Below are positions 1 to 5,881 of a stretch of DNA of 6,052 bases, one piece after another (position 1 is the stretch's first letter; each line of letters begins with the position of its first letter). This stretch comes from an uncultured Collinsella sp. GTDB taxonomy: Bacteria > Actinomycetota > Coriobacteriia > Coriobacteriales > Coriobacteriaceae. The notes below the pieces were generated by a model. That model worked only from the letters and a program-made list of their open reading frames with translations, had not been told where the DNA came from and ran no database searches. Location of the stretch: positions 1 through 6,052 of the forward strand of contig UQWK01000078.1 in NCBI GenBank assembly GCA_900544725.1. The letters are read 5' to 3'. The position numbers and the translations under genes were made by a program.

Positions 1-55
1 GGACGCCGCCCTCTCAAGGCGGAGATCACCAGTTCGAATCTGGTACGGGCTACCA
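1..55 (+). tRNA. tRNA-Glu (anticodon CTC), 3' part only
   Basis: This is the 3' two-thirds of a tRNA; the 5' acceptor strand and D arm lie outside the window. The anticodon stem CCGCC (6-10) pairs with GGCGG (18-22). The 7-nt loop CTCTCAA (11-17) places anticodon CTC at 13-15, which reads the Glu codon GAG. A 5-nt variable loop (23-27) is followed by a perfect T stem, ACCAG (28-32) with CTGGT (40-44), around the canonical loop TTCGAAT. The 3' acceptor strand is ACGGGCT (45-51), then discriminator A52 and an encoded CCA (53-55). Glu identity rests on the anticodon alone, because the rest of the molecule is not visible. Confidence 0.93.
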
Positions 56-65
56 TGAATCTGAG

Positions 66-100
66 ACCCGGACTTCACATGGAAGTCCGGGTTTTTTATT
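66..100 (+). terminator. Intrinsic terminator of the tRNA transcript
   Basis: ACCCGGACTTC (66-76) pairs perfectly with GAAGTCCGGGT (82-92) around a 5-nt loop. It is followed directly by a run of six T (92-97) and then ATT. The hairpin begins 11 nt after the tRNA CCA end. This is a textbook Rho-independent terminator on the + strand, so the downstream membrane-protein gene should need its own promoter. Confidence 0.93.
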
Positions 101-167
101 TCCGAGCAAACCATCTGCAATTCCCATTTGGCCCAGAGCTTTACGTTCTGCTTGTGGCCCTTGCGGG

Positions 168-173
168 TACAAT
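168..173 (+). promoter_or_regulatory. Candidate -10 element (TACAAT) for the flippase-like gene
   Basis: TACAAT at 168-173 differs from the sigma-70 consensus at one base and lies between the tRNA terminator and the next gene. No good TTGACA-like -35 box is found 16-18 nt upstream; the sequence there is GTTCTG-like. The G-rich run just before it (165-167) resembles the bases before the candidate -10 of the TetR gene. If it is used, transcription would start near 180, leaving a leader of about 27 nt before the ATG at 207 and ruling out the upstream ATG at 174 as the start codon. Confidence 0.4.
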
Positions 174-194
174 ATGCAAGATATTTGGACGGTC

Positions 195-202
195 AGAAGG
201 AG
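195..202 (+). promoter_or_regulatory. Ribosome binding site that sets the start at 207
   Basis: AGAAGGAG at 195-202 is a strong Shine-Dalgarno sequence ending 4 nt before the ATG at 207. The in-frame ATG at 174 has no purine-rich site upstream and abuts a candidate -10 box. The 11 residues encoded between 174 and 207 are therefore probably not translated. Confidence 0.75.
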
Positions 203-206
203 CCTC

Positions 207-1511
207 ATGAAGGAGTCCTCTCAGCATACATCTAAGCCCCAGGTCGAGGTTGAGGCCTCGGGCGGCGATGACAACAAGAGCGCGCGTCGCGGTGCCATTT
301 TTATCGGCGTCGTGCTGGTTGGCTATATCGTATATCTGATTGTGACCGGTCAGATGGGACAGTTCTGGGCTGCCATGTCGAGTGTCCAAGCGCCGTGGCT
401 CGTTGCTGCATGCTTTTGTATGTTCCTGTACCTGTTCTTTGGCATCGTTGCCTATGCTATTGCCGTCTGGCTCGATCCCAATTCGCCCGTCGGCATTCGC
501 GACCTGATCTCGGTCGAGGCGAGCGGTATCTTCTTTGGTAACCTAACGCCCATGATGATGGGCTCCACGCCTGCCCAGATTTACCGCCTGACCAAGGCAG
601 GCCAAAACGTCGGCGAGGCTGGTGCCACGCAGTTCACGCGCTTTATCGTGTATCAGTTTGGCCTCGTTGCCTGGGGCGCCATTCTGCTGCTTGCCCGCAT
701 GCCGTTTTTCGCCGAGCGCTATGGTGACATGACGCTGCTGTGCGTCTTTAGCTTTGGCGGTCACTGCTGCATTCTGCTTGGCATCTTTGCCGTCGCGCTT
801 ATGCCTAAGACCGTCACGCGCGTCGCGCACTGCATCATCAATTGGCTCGAGCGAATGGGCGTCTCGGCCACCAAGATCGAGGGCTGGCGTACGTTTGTCG
901 ACGGCGAAATCTACTCGTTCTCCGAGAAGTTCAAGCTTTCGGCCGGCCACTTTTCGTCCATGCTGCTTACGGTGGTCATCACCATGTTGCAGCTCGCGTT
1001 TTTCTACCTCGTGCCGTATTTCCTGATGCTTGCCTTTGGCCACCACGAAGTCGACTTTTTCTCGGTTATGGCCGCGAGCGCCTTTGTTCAGCTCCTGAGC
1101 TCTGCTGTTCCCCTGCCCGGTGGCACGGGCGGTGCCGAGGGTGGCTTCGCGCTGTTCCTTGGTCATTTCTTTGGATCGGCATCGACCGCTGGTTATCTGC
1201 TGTGGCGCCTCATTACGTTTATCGCGCCGACTATTTTAGCCGCGCCCCTGCTGGGCCTTAAGAGCGCTCACAACGAGAGTATTCATGCACGCTGGGACCG
1301 CGCGATGCGCAAGCTCGGACGAACGCCTCAGACGTCCTCTAAGCCTGCAAAGCCCCATCCTGTGCATGCGGTTACCGTGGATCCCAATCAGCATGCTCAG
1401 AAGGCTTCTGGAGCCGCCAAACCGGCGCATAAGGCCTATGTGCGCCAGACGGGCGACGGCATCCGTGTGTCCCCGGCTGCTTTGAACAAAAAGAAACACC
1501 CTAAGGCGTAA
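207..1511 (+). CDS. YbhN / LPG-synthase-TM family flippase-like integral membrane protein
   Basis: This is a 434-residue polytopic membrane protein, counted from the ATG chosen by its ribosome site. A charged N-terminal stretch (1-29) precedes a first membrane helix (about 30-47). Further hydrophobic segments lie near 63-88, 148-163, 176-199, 251-276, 286-300 and 328-350. Two family hallmarks are clear: GNLTPMMMGSTPAQIYRL at 111-128 and PLPGGTGGAEGGF at 302-314. Both are typical of the TM domain of MprF-type lysylphosphatidylglycerol synthases and of the stand-alone YbhN/UPF0104 proteins (PF03706). The cytoplasmic aminoacyl-transferase domain of MprF is absent, so it should not itself make lysyl-PG; moving a lipid or lipid-linked precursor is the family-based guess. 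The tail (about 352-434) is soluble, basic and rich in Ala, Pro, Lys and His, and looks disordered. It stands alone after the tRNA terminator, with the TetR gene starting 118 nt downstream. The family is secure; the substrate is unknown. Confidence 0.87.
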   Translation: MKESSQHTSKPQVEVEASGGDDNKSARRGAIFIGVVLVGYIVYLIVTGQMGQFWAAMSSVQAPWLVAACFCMFLYLFFGIVAYAIAVWLDPNSPVGIRDLISVEASGIFFGNLTPMMMGSTPAQIYRLTKAGQNVGEAGATQFTRFIVYQFGLVAWGAILLLARMPFFAERYGDMTLLCVFSFGGHCCILLGIFAVALMPKTVTRVAHCIINWLERMGVSATKIEGWRTFVDGEIYSFSEKFKLSAGHFSSMLLTVVITMLQLAFFYLVPYFLMLAFGHHEVDFFSVMAASAFVQLLSSAVPLPGGTGGAEGGFALFLGHFFGSASTAGYLLWRLITFIAPTILAAPLLGLKSAHNESIHARWDRAMRKLGRTPQTSSKPAKPHPVHAVTVDPNQHAQKASGAAKPAHKAYVRQTGDGIRVSPAALNKKKHPKA

Positions 1512-1537
1512 TAGTTGGTCGTGCGTTCTTCATGTTG

Positions 1538-1568
1538 CCGGGCATTATTGTGCCGGATGGGGGATAAT
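1538..1568 (+). promoter_or_regulatory. Candidate promoter and inverted repeat upstream of the TetR gene
   Basis: GATAAT at 1563-1568 is a good -10 candidate preceded by a G run; a start near 1575 would give a leader of about 55 nt. An inverted repeat lies just upstream: CCGG (1538-1541) plus CA (1543-1544) pairs with TG (1551-1552) plus CCGG (1553-1556), with G1542 unpaired. It covers the place where a -35 box would lie, and no convincing TTGACA match is present. TetR-family proteins commonly bind such dyads over their own promoter, so an autoregulatory operator is a reasonable inference. A weak terminator hairpin of the upstream gene is the alternative, but no T run follows. Confidence 0.35.
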
Positions 1569-1629
1569 CCTCTTACGTAGATTAACTCTCATCTGTTGAT
1601 GAATGCTCGCATTCTGAAGGGACACGTCC

Positions 1630-2241
1630 ATGCCCACCAGCAAACCGCGCCTCGACCGCCGCATCGTTCGCAGCCGTAATGCCATCCTTTCTGCGTTTGA
1701 GCGCCTGTTGATGGATAAGCCGCTTGCCGACATTACGGTGAGTGCCATCGCGCGTGAGGCAAATGTCGACCGCAAGACCTTTTACGTACACTTCGGTACG
1801 GTTGACGGCCTGCTCGATGCTATCGCCGTTGACGTGGTGGAGATGATTGCCGACTCGGTCGAGAAAACGCTTGCTTCCATGGACGGCGACACGAACGAGC
1901 GCGCCCTCGGAGCGGCGGCAACGTTTTTTAAGACCATCAACGAGGCACTTTGCAATAACCTCGTGCTCAATCGCCAACTGATTGAAAACATCCCGCTCGA
2001 CGATTTTATGACGCGTTTGCGCGTGCCGCTCGAGCACGAGATTGCCGAGCGCGACTTGCTTCCTCACGGCCTCAAGGACGAGATGTTCGACTATTATCTG
2101 GCGTTTTTACTTTCGGGCATTATCGGCATTTACCGCACGTGGGCGCTCTCCGACGGCTCGGTGCCCATCGAGCGCATCTCGGAGGTCGCTAACAATCTGA
2201 CGTTGAACGGCCTATCGAGTCTGGAATCCAAGCTCGGATAG
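1630..2241 (+). CDS. TetR/AcrR-family transcriptional regulator
   Basis: This 203-residue protein has the usual TetR length. The N-terminal DNA-binding domain spans about 10-62. A first helix carries RRIVRSRNAILSAF, then ITVSAIAREANVDRKTFYVHF (35-55) forms the helix-turn-helix with the typical TFYxHF end of the recognition helix. Residues 63-203 are the helical ligand-binding and dimerisation part. Their segment around FLLSGIIGIYRTWALSDG (159-176) resembles C-terminal domains of small Firmicute and Actinobacterial TetR regulators of the DhaS-like type. The start is supported by GAAGGGA at 1616-1622, seven nt upstream. The gene is convergent with the ABC exporter operon and follows the flippase-like gene in the same direction. 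Repression of a neighbouring transporter, of itself, or of distant genes is possible; no ligand or target can be read from the sequence. Confidence 0.9.
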   Translation: MPTSKPRLDRRIVRSRNAILSAFERLLMDKPLADITVSAIAREANVDRKTFYVHFGTVDGLLDAIAVDVVEMIADSVEKTLASMDGDTNERALGAAATFFKTINEALCNNLVLNRQLIENIPLDDFMTRLRVPLEHEIAERDLLPHGLKDEMFDYYLAFLLSGIIGIYRTWALSDGSVPIERISEVANNLTLNGLSSLESKLG

Positions 2242-2260
2242 CATCAACACCTCATTCCCA

Positions 2261-2337
2261 CCCTAAGTTGCGGTGAAATAAGGACTGAATAGGCCTTTTA
2301 ATAGCTTAAACACACCCTATTTCACCGCAACTCAGGG
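2261..2337. repeat. Long intergenic inverted repeat (palindromic element) between convergent genes
   Basis: AGTTGCGGTGAAATA (2266-2280) is the exact reverse complement of TATTTCACCGCAACT (2318-2332), 15 bp without mismatch. After one A/C mismatch (2265/2333), pairing continues with CCCT (2261-2264) against AGGG (2334-2337). The total is 19 pairs over 20 positions around a 37-nt AT-rich centre. The element fills most of the 104-nt gap between the stop codons of the TetR gene and the permease gene. No T run follows either outer arm, so it is not a standard intrinsic terminator. It could act as a bidirectional transcript-end or stability hairpin, or be one copy of a REP/MITE-like dispersed element. 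No flanking target duplication is evident. Confidence 0.85.
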
Positions 2338-2345
2338 GGATTGCA

Positions 2346-3560
2346 TTACTGGTAGCGCAGGCACTCCACGGGGTCGAGTTTTGCTGCCCGGCGGGCGGGG
2401 TAGAAGCCAAAGATGACGCCGATGCCGACGGAGACCGCAAAGGCCAGCAGCACCGTGGCGATCGAAAAACTCGGCGTAATGGTACCGCTGGCACCGAGCT
2501 CGCCAAGCACGCCAGAGCTCGCGGCGAACATCGCTAGACCCCAGGCAAGCAGGTAGCCAATCAAAACACCCAGCAGGCCACCGGTGATGCACAGCGCCGA
2601 GGACTCGGCCAAAAACTGTGCGGTGATATCGCGACGGCTGGCACCCAAGGCTCGACGAATCCCGATTTCGCGGATACGCTCGGTCACATTGGTGAGCATC
2701 ATATTCATGATGCCGATACCGCCCACGAGCAGCGAAATGCTGGCAACGGCGCCCATGATGAGCGAAAACGCGCCCATAAAGGAATTGAGGGCGTCGATGG
2801 CGCTTTTCATTGAGGTCACCGATACGCTGTCATATTCGTCCTCGTCCGCGATGCCCTTCATGCTACGCACCTTGGATTCAATCGTCTTGCACAGCTCGTC
2901 CATGTCCGTGCCTTCGGTGGCGAGCGCCGTTACGCTGGGAAAAGAGGGGTTCTCGTCGCCAAACAGACCCGAGATGGTCTCGCGCGGCATGTATAGCGTG
3001 AGCGAGCCCATGGAGTCGTTACCGCCATCAATCACGCCGACAATCTGCACCTCGCCGTTCGACACCTTGATGGTCTTGCCCACCGCGTCCTGTTCGTTGC
3101 CGTACAGCTGATCCGCGCCGCCACGACTGATGAGCGCCACGCGTGCGCCGGATTGGGACTCGGCCTGGGTGTAGGTGCGTCCCGCGACGAGCTTGCTGGC
3201 GCCCACCGCGTCGAGCATGTCGCTGTCGACGCCCTGCGCCATGACGGTATAGCTTTTGTCACCGGACTTGTACTCGGTATAGGCGCTGTCCACGATGCCA
3301 ATCTGCTCGATCTGCGGCACCATTTTGCGAAGCTTCTCAACGTCCGACTCGTTGAGCTCTTGCGACGAATAAATCTGTACCATACGCGCGGCGTTGAGGC
3401 CCAGGCTGTTGACCAGGCTGTTTTGGATGCCGCCGATAAGCGAGGTCATGGCAATGACGGAGGCGATGCCGATAACGATGCCTAAGATGGTGAGTAGGCT
3501 GCGCCCCTTATTGGCCTCGAGGGAGTGAAGGGCTTCTTGGATAAGGTCGCGCGTGCTCAT
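2346..3560 (-). CDS. MacB-type ABC transporter permease (FtsX superfamily)
   Basis: This 404-residue permease has the standard four-helix MacB/FtsX layout. TM1 lies at about 21-43, directly after a short amphipathic N-terminus. A large extracytoplasmic MacB_PCD-like domain spans about 44-262. TM2 to TM4 are near 263-290, 320-345 and 366-388. Hallmarks are GIGIMNMMLTNVTERIREIG (281-300) followed by IRRALGASRRDI (301-312), and the C-terminal FGFYPARRAAKLDPVECLRY (384-403). Proteins of this class do not carry a substrate through a channel in the classical way; in MacB they use mechanotransmission to drive export of an extracytoplasmic substrate through partners. GAAAGGAG at 3568-3575 lies seven nt before the start. 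The start codon overlaps the ATPase stop codon in ATGA, which indicates translational coupling. It is the last gene of the operon. The closest described Gram-positive parallel by architecture is YknZ of Bacillus. Confidence 0.93.
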   Translation of the reverse strand: MSTRDLIQEALHSLEANKGRSLLTILGIVIGIASVIAMTSLIGGIQNSLVNSLGLNAARMVQIYSSQELNESDVEKLRKMVPQIEQIGIVDSAYTEYKSGDKSYTVMAQGVDSDMLDAVGASKLVAGRTYTQAESQSGARVALISRGGADQLYGNEQDAVGKTIKVSNGEVQIVGVIDGGNDSMGSLTLYMPRETISGLFGDENPSFPSVTALATEGTDMDELCKTIESKVRSMKGIADEDEYDSVSVTSMKSAIDALNSFMGAFSLIMGAVASISLLVGGIGIMNMMLTNVTERIREIGIRRALGASRRDITAQFLAESSALCITGGLLGVLIGYLLAWGLAMFAASSGVLGELGASGTITPSFSIATVLLAFAVSVGIGVIFGFYPARRAAKLDPVECLRYQ

Positions 3561-4330
3561 GCCTTCACTCCTTTCGTCGTATTGGCGTGTGCGGAAATCA
3601 TGGGCAGGTTATCAATGGCGCCGCGCAGGGTCTGCGGCGCGTGCGCGATGTACGCGCCGTCGTGGATCCGGCCATCGCGAATGGTTACGGCACGATCGGC
3701 CTCGGCGGCGATACCGGGATCATGCGTGATGAGCACGATGGTCTTGCCGCGTTCCTGGAGTTTGTGGAAGGTCTCCATCACGAGTGCTCCGGTGGCGGAG
3801 TCCAGGTTTCCCGTCGGTTCGTCCGCCAGGATGATGGGTGGATCGTTGACGAGGGCGCGCGCGATGGCAACCCTTTGCATCTGTCCGCCCGAGAGCTCTG
3901 AGATGCGGTGGTCCCAGTGGTCGACCGGCAGCGTGACGGCTTGCAGCGCATGGACGGCGCGCATCTCACGCTGAGCCCGCGGCACGTTGGTGTACGACAG
4001 CGGCAGCATGACGTTTTCGATGACCGATAGGCGCGGCAGCAGGTTAAAGCTCTGAAAGACAAATCCGATGCTCAGGGCGCGGACTTCGGTGAGCTCGTCA
4101 TCGTCGAGCTCCGCCACGTTGAGGCCCTGTAGGTAATAATCGCCTGCCGTCGGCTTGTCCAGGCAGCCCAGGATGTTCATGAGCGTCGACTTGCCCGAGC
4201 CCGAAGGGCCGGTAATGGCCATGAACTCGCCGGGATTCACGGCCAGGCTCACGTTATGCAGGATATGGGCGCAGCCGGCTTCGCTCTCAAAAATGCGATG
4301 CACGTTGCGGATGTCGATGACGGGACGCAT
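3557..4330 (-). CDS. MacB/LolD-type ABC transporter ATP-binding protein
   Basis: This 257-residue nucleotide-binding subunit powers the neighbouring permease. All catalytic motifs are intact: Walker A GPSGSGKST (41-49), Q-loop Gln93 in GFVFQSFNLLP, ABC signature LSGGQ (146-150), Walker B IILADEP with catalytic Glu171 (166-172), D-loop NLDSAT (175-180) and switch His203 in ITHD. The FVFQSFNLLPRLSVIENVMLP stretch and the GNLDS D-loop are typical of the LolD/MacB/FtsE-like clade that pairs with FtsX-type permeases. About 30 residues follow the usual end of the fold (from about 226) and have no recognisable motif. Its ATG shares one base with the adaptor stop codon (TAATG), and GAGGG at 4337-4341 lies six nt upstream. 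It overlaps the permease by four bases, so the three subunits are probably made in a coupled way. Confidence 0.95.
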   Translation of the reverse strand: MRPVIDIRNVHRIFESEAGCAHILHNVSLAVNPGEFMAITGPSGSGKSTLMNILGCLDKPTAGDYYLQGLNVAELDDDELTEVRALSIGFVFQSFNLLPRLSVIENVMLPLSYTNVPRAQREMRAVHALQAVTLPVDHWDHRISELSGGQMQRVAIARALVNDPPIILADEPTGNLDSATGALVMETFHKLQERGKTIVLITHDPGIAAEADRAVTIRDGRIHDGAYIAHAPQTLRGAIDNLPMISAHANTTKGVKA

Positions 4331-5751
4331 TACATACCCTCGTCGGCAGACATGCTGCCAGAGTCGCCACCGTCGGCCGTCATGCCTGCGCCGGTATCCA
4401 CGATGAGGGTGTCGCCGTCGCGCAGTTTGGTGACCGGCACGCCCGCGTTGATCTCGTTGCCCTGGTCATCGCGCTTGACCTGCGTCTTTCCGACCACGGC
4501 GTCGTTATCGTTTTGCGTCACGACGGTCACCTTTACGCGTCGGGTCTGTTTGCCTTCGCCGTCGGTTGCCACGTTAACGTAATAGTTTTCGCCATCCTCG
4601 GTCATGAGCGCCATGGTCGGCACCATCACCACATCGTCGAGCTGTTCGGTCACCACCGAGACCTCGGCGGTCATGCCCGGCTTGAGGCGCGCGTCGGGCG
4701 CCTCGATCAAAATGTCGACGTTAAAGGTCACGCTGCCGCCGCCACCGTTGGCGGCGTCGGAATTTGCCACCGATGCGATAGCCGTGACGGTGCCCTGGCT
4801 CACGATATCGGGAAAGGCCGGATAGGTAACATTGGCGCTCTGTCCAACGACGATTTTGGCGATATCCTTTTCACCCACCTGAACGGTGACCTTCATCTTG
4901 GAGAGGTCGGCGATCTGCATGCACTGCTTGCCGCCGCTCGTATCGCCTTCGCCACTAATCATGCCGCCCGTTACCGTGGCGCCGACCTTGGCGTTGAGCT
5001 CGACGATGCTGCCCGAGCTGGGCGCGGTCACGGTGCGCTCGGCGGCTTTGGCGTTGGCCTGGTCCAGGGTCGCCTGGGCTGAGGCTAGGTTGCGTTGGGC
5101 GCTCGAGACGGCGCTCGTGTCGGCGGTGCCGCTGGCGCCACTCGCGCCTGCCGCATCTGTATCAGTCGCCGGAGTGGCTTGGGCGGCGGCTACCGCTTTC
5201 TGTGCGTTGGCGAGGTCTTCCTGTGCCGCTGTCACTGCGCGCTGCGCTTCGGCAACGTTGCGATCGAGCTCGTCGTTTTTAATGGTCATGAGCACGTCGC
5301 CCTCGTTAACGGACTGGCCGGCTTGCACGTTGATCGATGCCACCGTGCCGTCAACGGAAGGGGAGACCACCGAAGCCGAGATGGGCTTGAGCTGGCCTTT
5401 AGCCTCGACGGTGGTCGTAAACGTGCCCTCGGTGACCATGTCGGTCACCGGCCCGTCGCTACCTGCGGGCCGTGTGTTGATGACGAAGGTCACGACAACG
5501 GCGATAAGCACAATGGCGGCCACGACGCCGGCCGCAATGCCGCGTCGGACGAGCTTTTTGCGTCGACGCTCGGCACGCTTCGCCTTGAGCTTGGCGTAGG
5601 CCTCTTCGTCAGAAATCTCGGTTGTATCGCTTGTGCTGCCGTTTTGCTGTGTGGCGCGCACGGTTGTTATGAGGGGAAGCGTTTCGGTGGCACCCTCGGG
5701 CGCTCGCTCGGTATCATTCGGTCCCGGGGTGATGTTGGGGACATTTGACAT
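4330..5751 (-). CDS. HlyD/MacA-type periplasmic-adaptor-like subunit of the ABC exporter
   Basis: This is a 473-residue membrane-anchored adaptor, first gene of the exporter operon. A polar N-terminus (1-55) ends in a strongly basic stretch (about 56-70) before one membrane helix (71-91), so the rest lies outside the membrane. The first half of a lipoyl-like barrel-sandwich is at about 125-158 (SVDGTVASINVQAGQSVNEG). An Ala- and Gln-rich coiled-coil hairpin spans 161-238, and the second lipoyl half is at about 239-260 (TVTAPSSGSIVELNAKVGAT). Beta-barrel and membrane-proximal domains follow (about 285-450), and the Gly/Ser/Asp/Met tail looks disordered. The hairpin tip holds a low-complexity Ala/Gly/Ser/Thr linker (about 190-216). 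In Gram-negatives MacA joins MacB to TolC. In monoderms similar proteins, such as YknX, act with a YknYZ-type ABC pair without an outer-membrane channel. The start at 5751 is preferred over an in-frame ATG 63 nt upstream because of the ribosome site AAAGGAG. Confidence 0.92.
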   Translation of the reverse strand: MSNVPNITPGPNDTERAPEGATETLPLITTVRATQQNGSTSDTTEISDEEAYAKLKAKRAERRRKKLVRRGIAAGVVAAIVLIAVVVTFVINTRPAGSDGPVTDMVTEGTFTTTVEAKGQLKPISASVVSPSVDGTVASINVQAGQSVNEGDVLMTIKNDELDRNVAEAQRAVTAAQEDLANAQKAVAAAQATPATDTDAAGASGASGTADTSAVSSAQRNLASAQATLDQANAKAAERTVTAPSSGSIVELNAKVGATVTGGMISGEGDTSGGKQCMQIADLSKMKVTVQVGEKDIAKIVVGQSANVTYPAFPDIVSQGTVTAIASVANSDAANGGGGSVTFNVDILIEAPDARLKPGMTAEVSVVTEQLDDVVMVPTMALMTEDGENYYVNVATDGEGKQTRRVKVTVVTQNDNDAVVGKTQVKRDDQGNEINAGVPVTKLRDGDTLIVDTGAGMTADGGDSGSMSADEGM

Positions 5752-5756
5752 GGCGT

Positions 5757-5763
5757 CTCCTTT
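5757..5763 (-). promoter_or_regulatory. Ribosome binding site that sets the adaptor start at 5751
   Basis: On the - strand AAAGGAG (5763-5757) ends five nt before the ATG at 5751. The longer open frame beginning at 5814 has no such site, and its first codons run through a GC-rich hairpin (5787-5814). The 21 extra residues are therefore unlikely to be made. Confidence 0.85.
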
Positions 5764-5786
5764 ATAGAAAGTTCCTCGATAAGTAT

Positions 5787-5814
5787 ATGCGCCCGTCGCG
5801 AGAGGCGGGCGCAT
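5787..5814. other. GC-rich hairpin between the L,D-transpeptidase gene and the adaptor gene
   Basis: ATGCGCCCG (5787-5795) pairs perfectly with CGGGCGCAT (5806-5814) around a 10-nt loop. On the - strand it is followed by ATACTTATC and not by a T run, so it is at best a weak terminator for the L,D-transpeptidase transcript. It could equally be a 5' stabilising or attenuating structure at the start of the exporter mRNA. Confidence 0.6.
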
Positions 5815-5841
5815 TATGGCGGTATCTTTCGGAACTGTTAG
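5813..5841 (-). promoter_or_regulatory. Candidate sigma-70-type promoter of the exporter operon
   Basis: On the - strand CTAACA (5841-5836, four of six matches to TTGACA) is separated by exactly 17 nt from CATAAT (5818-5813, five of six matches to TATAAT). Transcription would start near 5806, about 55 nt before the adaptor ATG. The -35 box overlaps the arm of an inverted repeat (5831-5858), and the transcript would begin within a hairpin (5787-5814). A second possible -10, TATACT (5787-5782), lies closer to the gene but lacks a -35 box. Confidence 0.5.
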
Positions 5842-5858
5842 ATTGGAGCGTCAGTTCC
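5831..5858. promoter_or_regulatory. Inverted repeat, candidate operator over the exporter -35 region
   Basis: GGAACTG (5831-5837) and CAGTTCC (5852-5858) are exact reverse complements separated by 14 nt. The left arm overlaps the proposed -35 box of the exporter promoter, a position suited to repression. A further half-site AGTTCC occurs at 5770-5775, between the promoter and the ribosome site. No T run follows on the - strand, which argues against a terminator for the L,D-transpeptidase gene. It does not resemble the dyad upstream of the TetR gene. Confidence 0.4.
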
Positions 5859-5881
5859 CCGTTGTGCGAAGGCGTGTTTTC

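Noticed and set aside
174..206. Upstream in-frame ATG giving 11 extra residues on the flippase-like protein
   Set aside because: It has no ribosome site and directly follows a candidate -10 box, while AGAAGGAG precedes the ATG at 207.
1..206. tRNA 3' end as an integration site for a mobile element
   Set aside because: No integrase, no repeated copy of the tRNA end elsewhere in the window and no phage-like gene are present. The tRNA is followed directly by its own terminator.
543..1166. Open frame of 207 residues on the - strand opposite the flippase-like gene
   Set aside because: Its composition is highly charged and low in complexity (Lys, Arg, His, Asp, Gly), as expected from reading membrane-protein codons backwards. 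The + strand frame has clear family motifs.
2261..2337. CRISPR-like or IS-end reading of the inverted repeat
   Set aside because: There is only one pair of arms, no repeated spacer units, no transposase and no evident target duplication.
4886..5748. Long open frames on the + strand opposite the adaptor gene (up to 237 residues)
   Set aside because: They are antisense shadows of a strongly supported gene in GC-rich DNA. Their translations are rich in Ala, Ser, Thr and Val or Arg, Gly and His, with no domain, and none has a convincing ribosome site.
5752..5814. Upstream in-frame ATG giving 21 extra residues on the adaptor
   Set aside because: It begins inside a GC-rich hairpin without a ribosome site, while AAAGGAG precedes the ATG at 5751.
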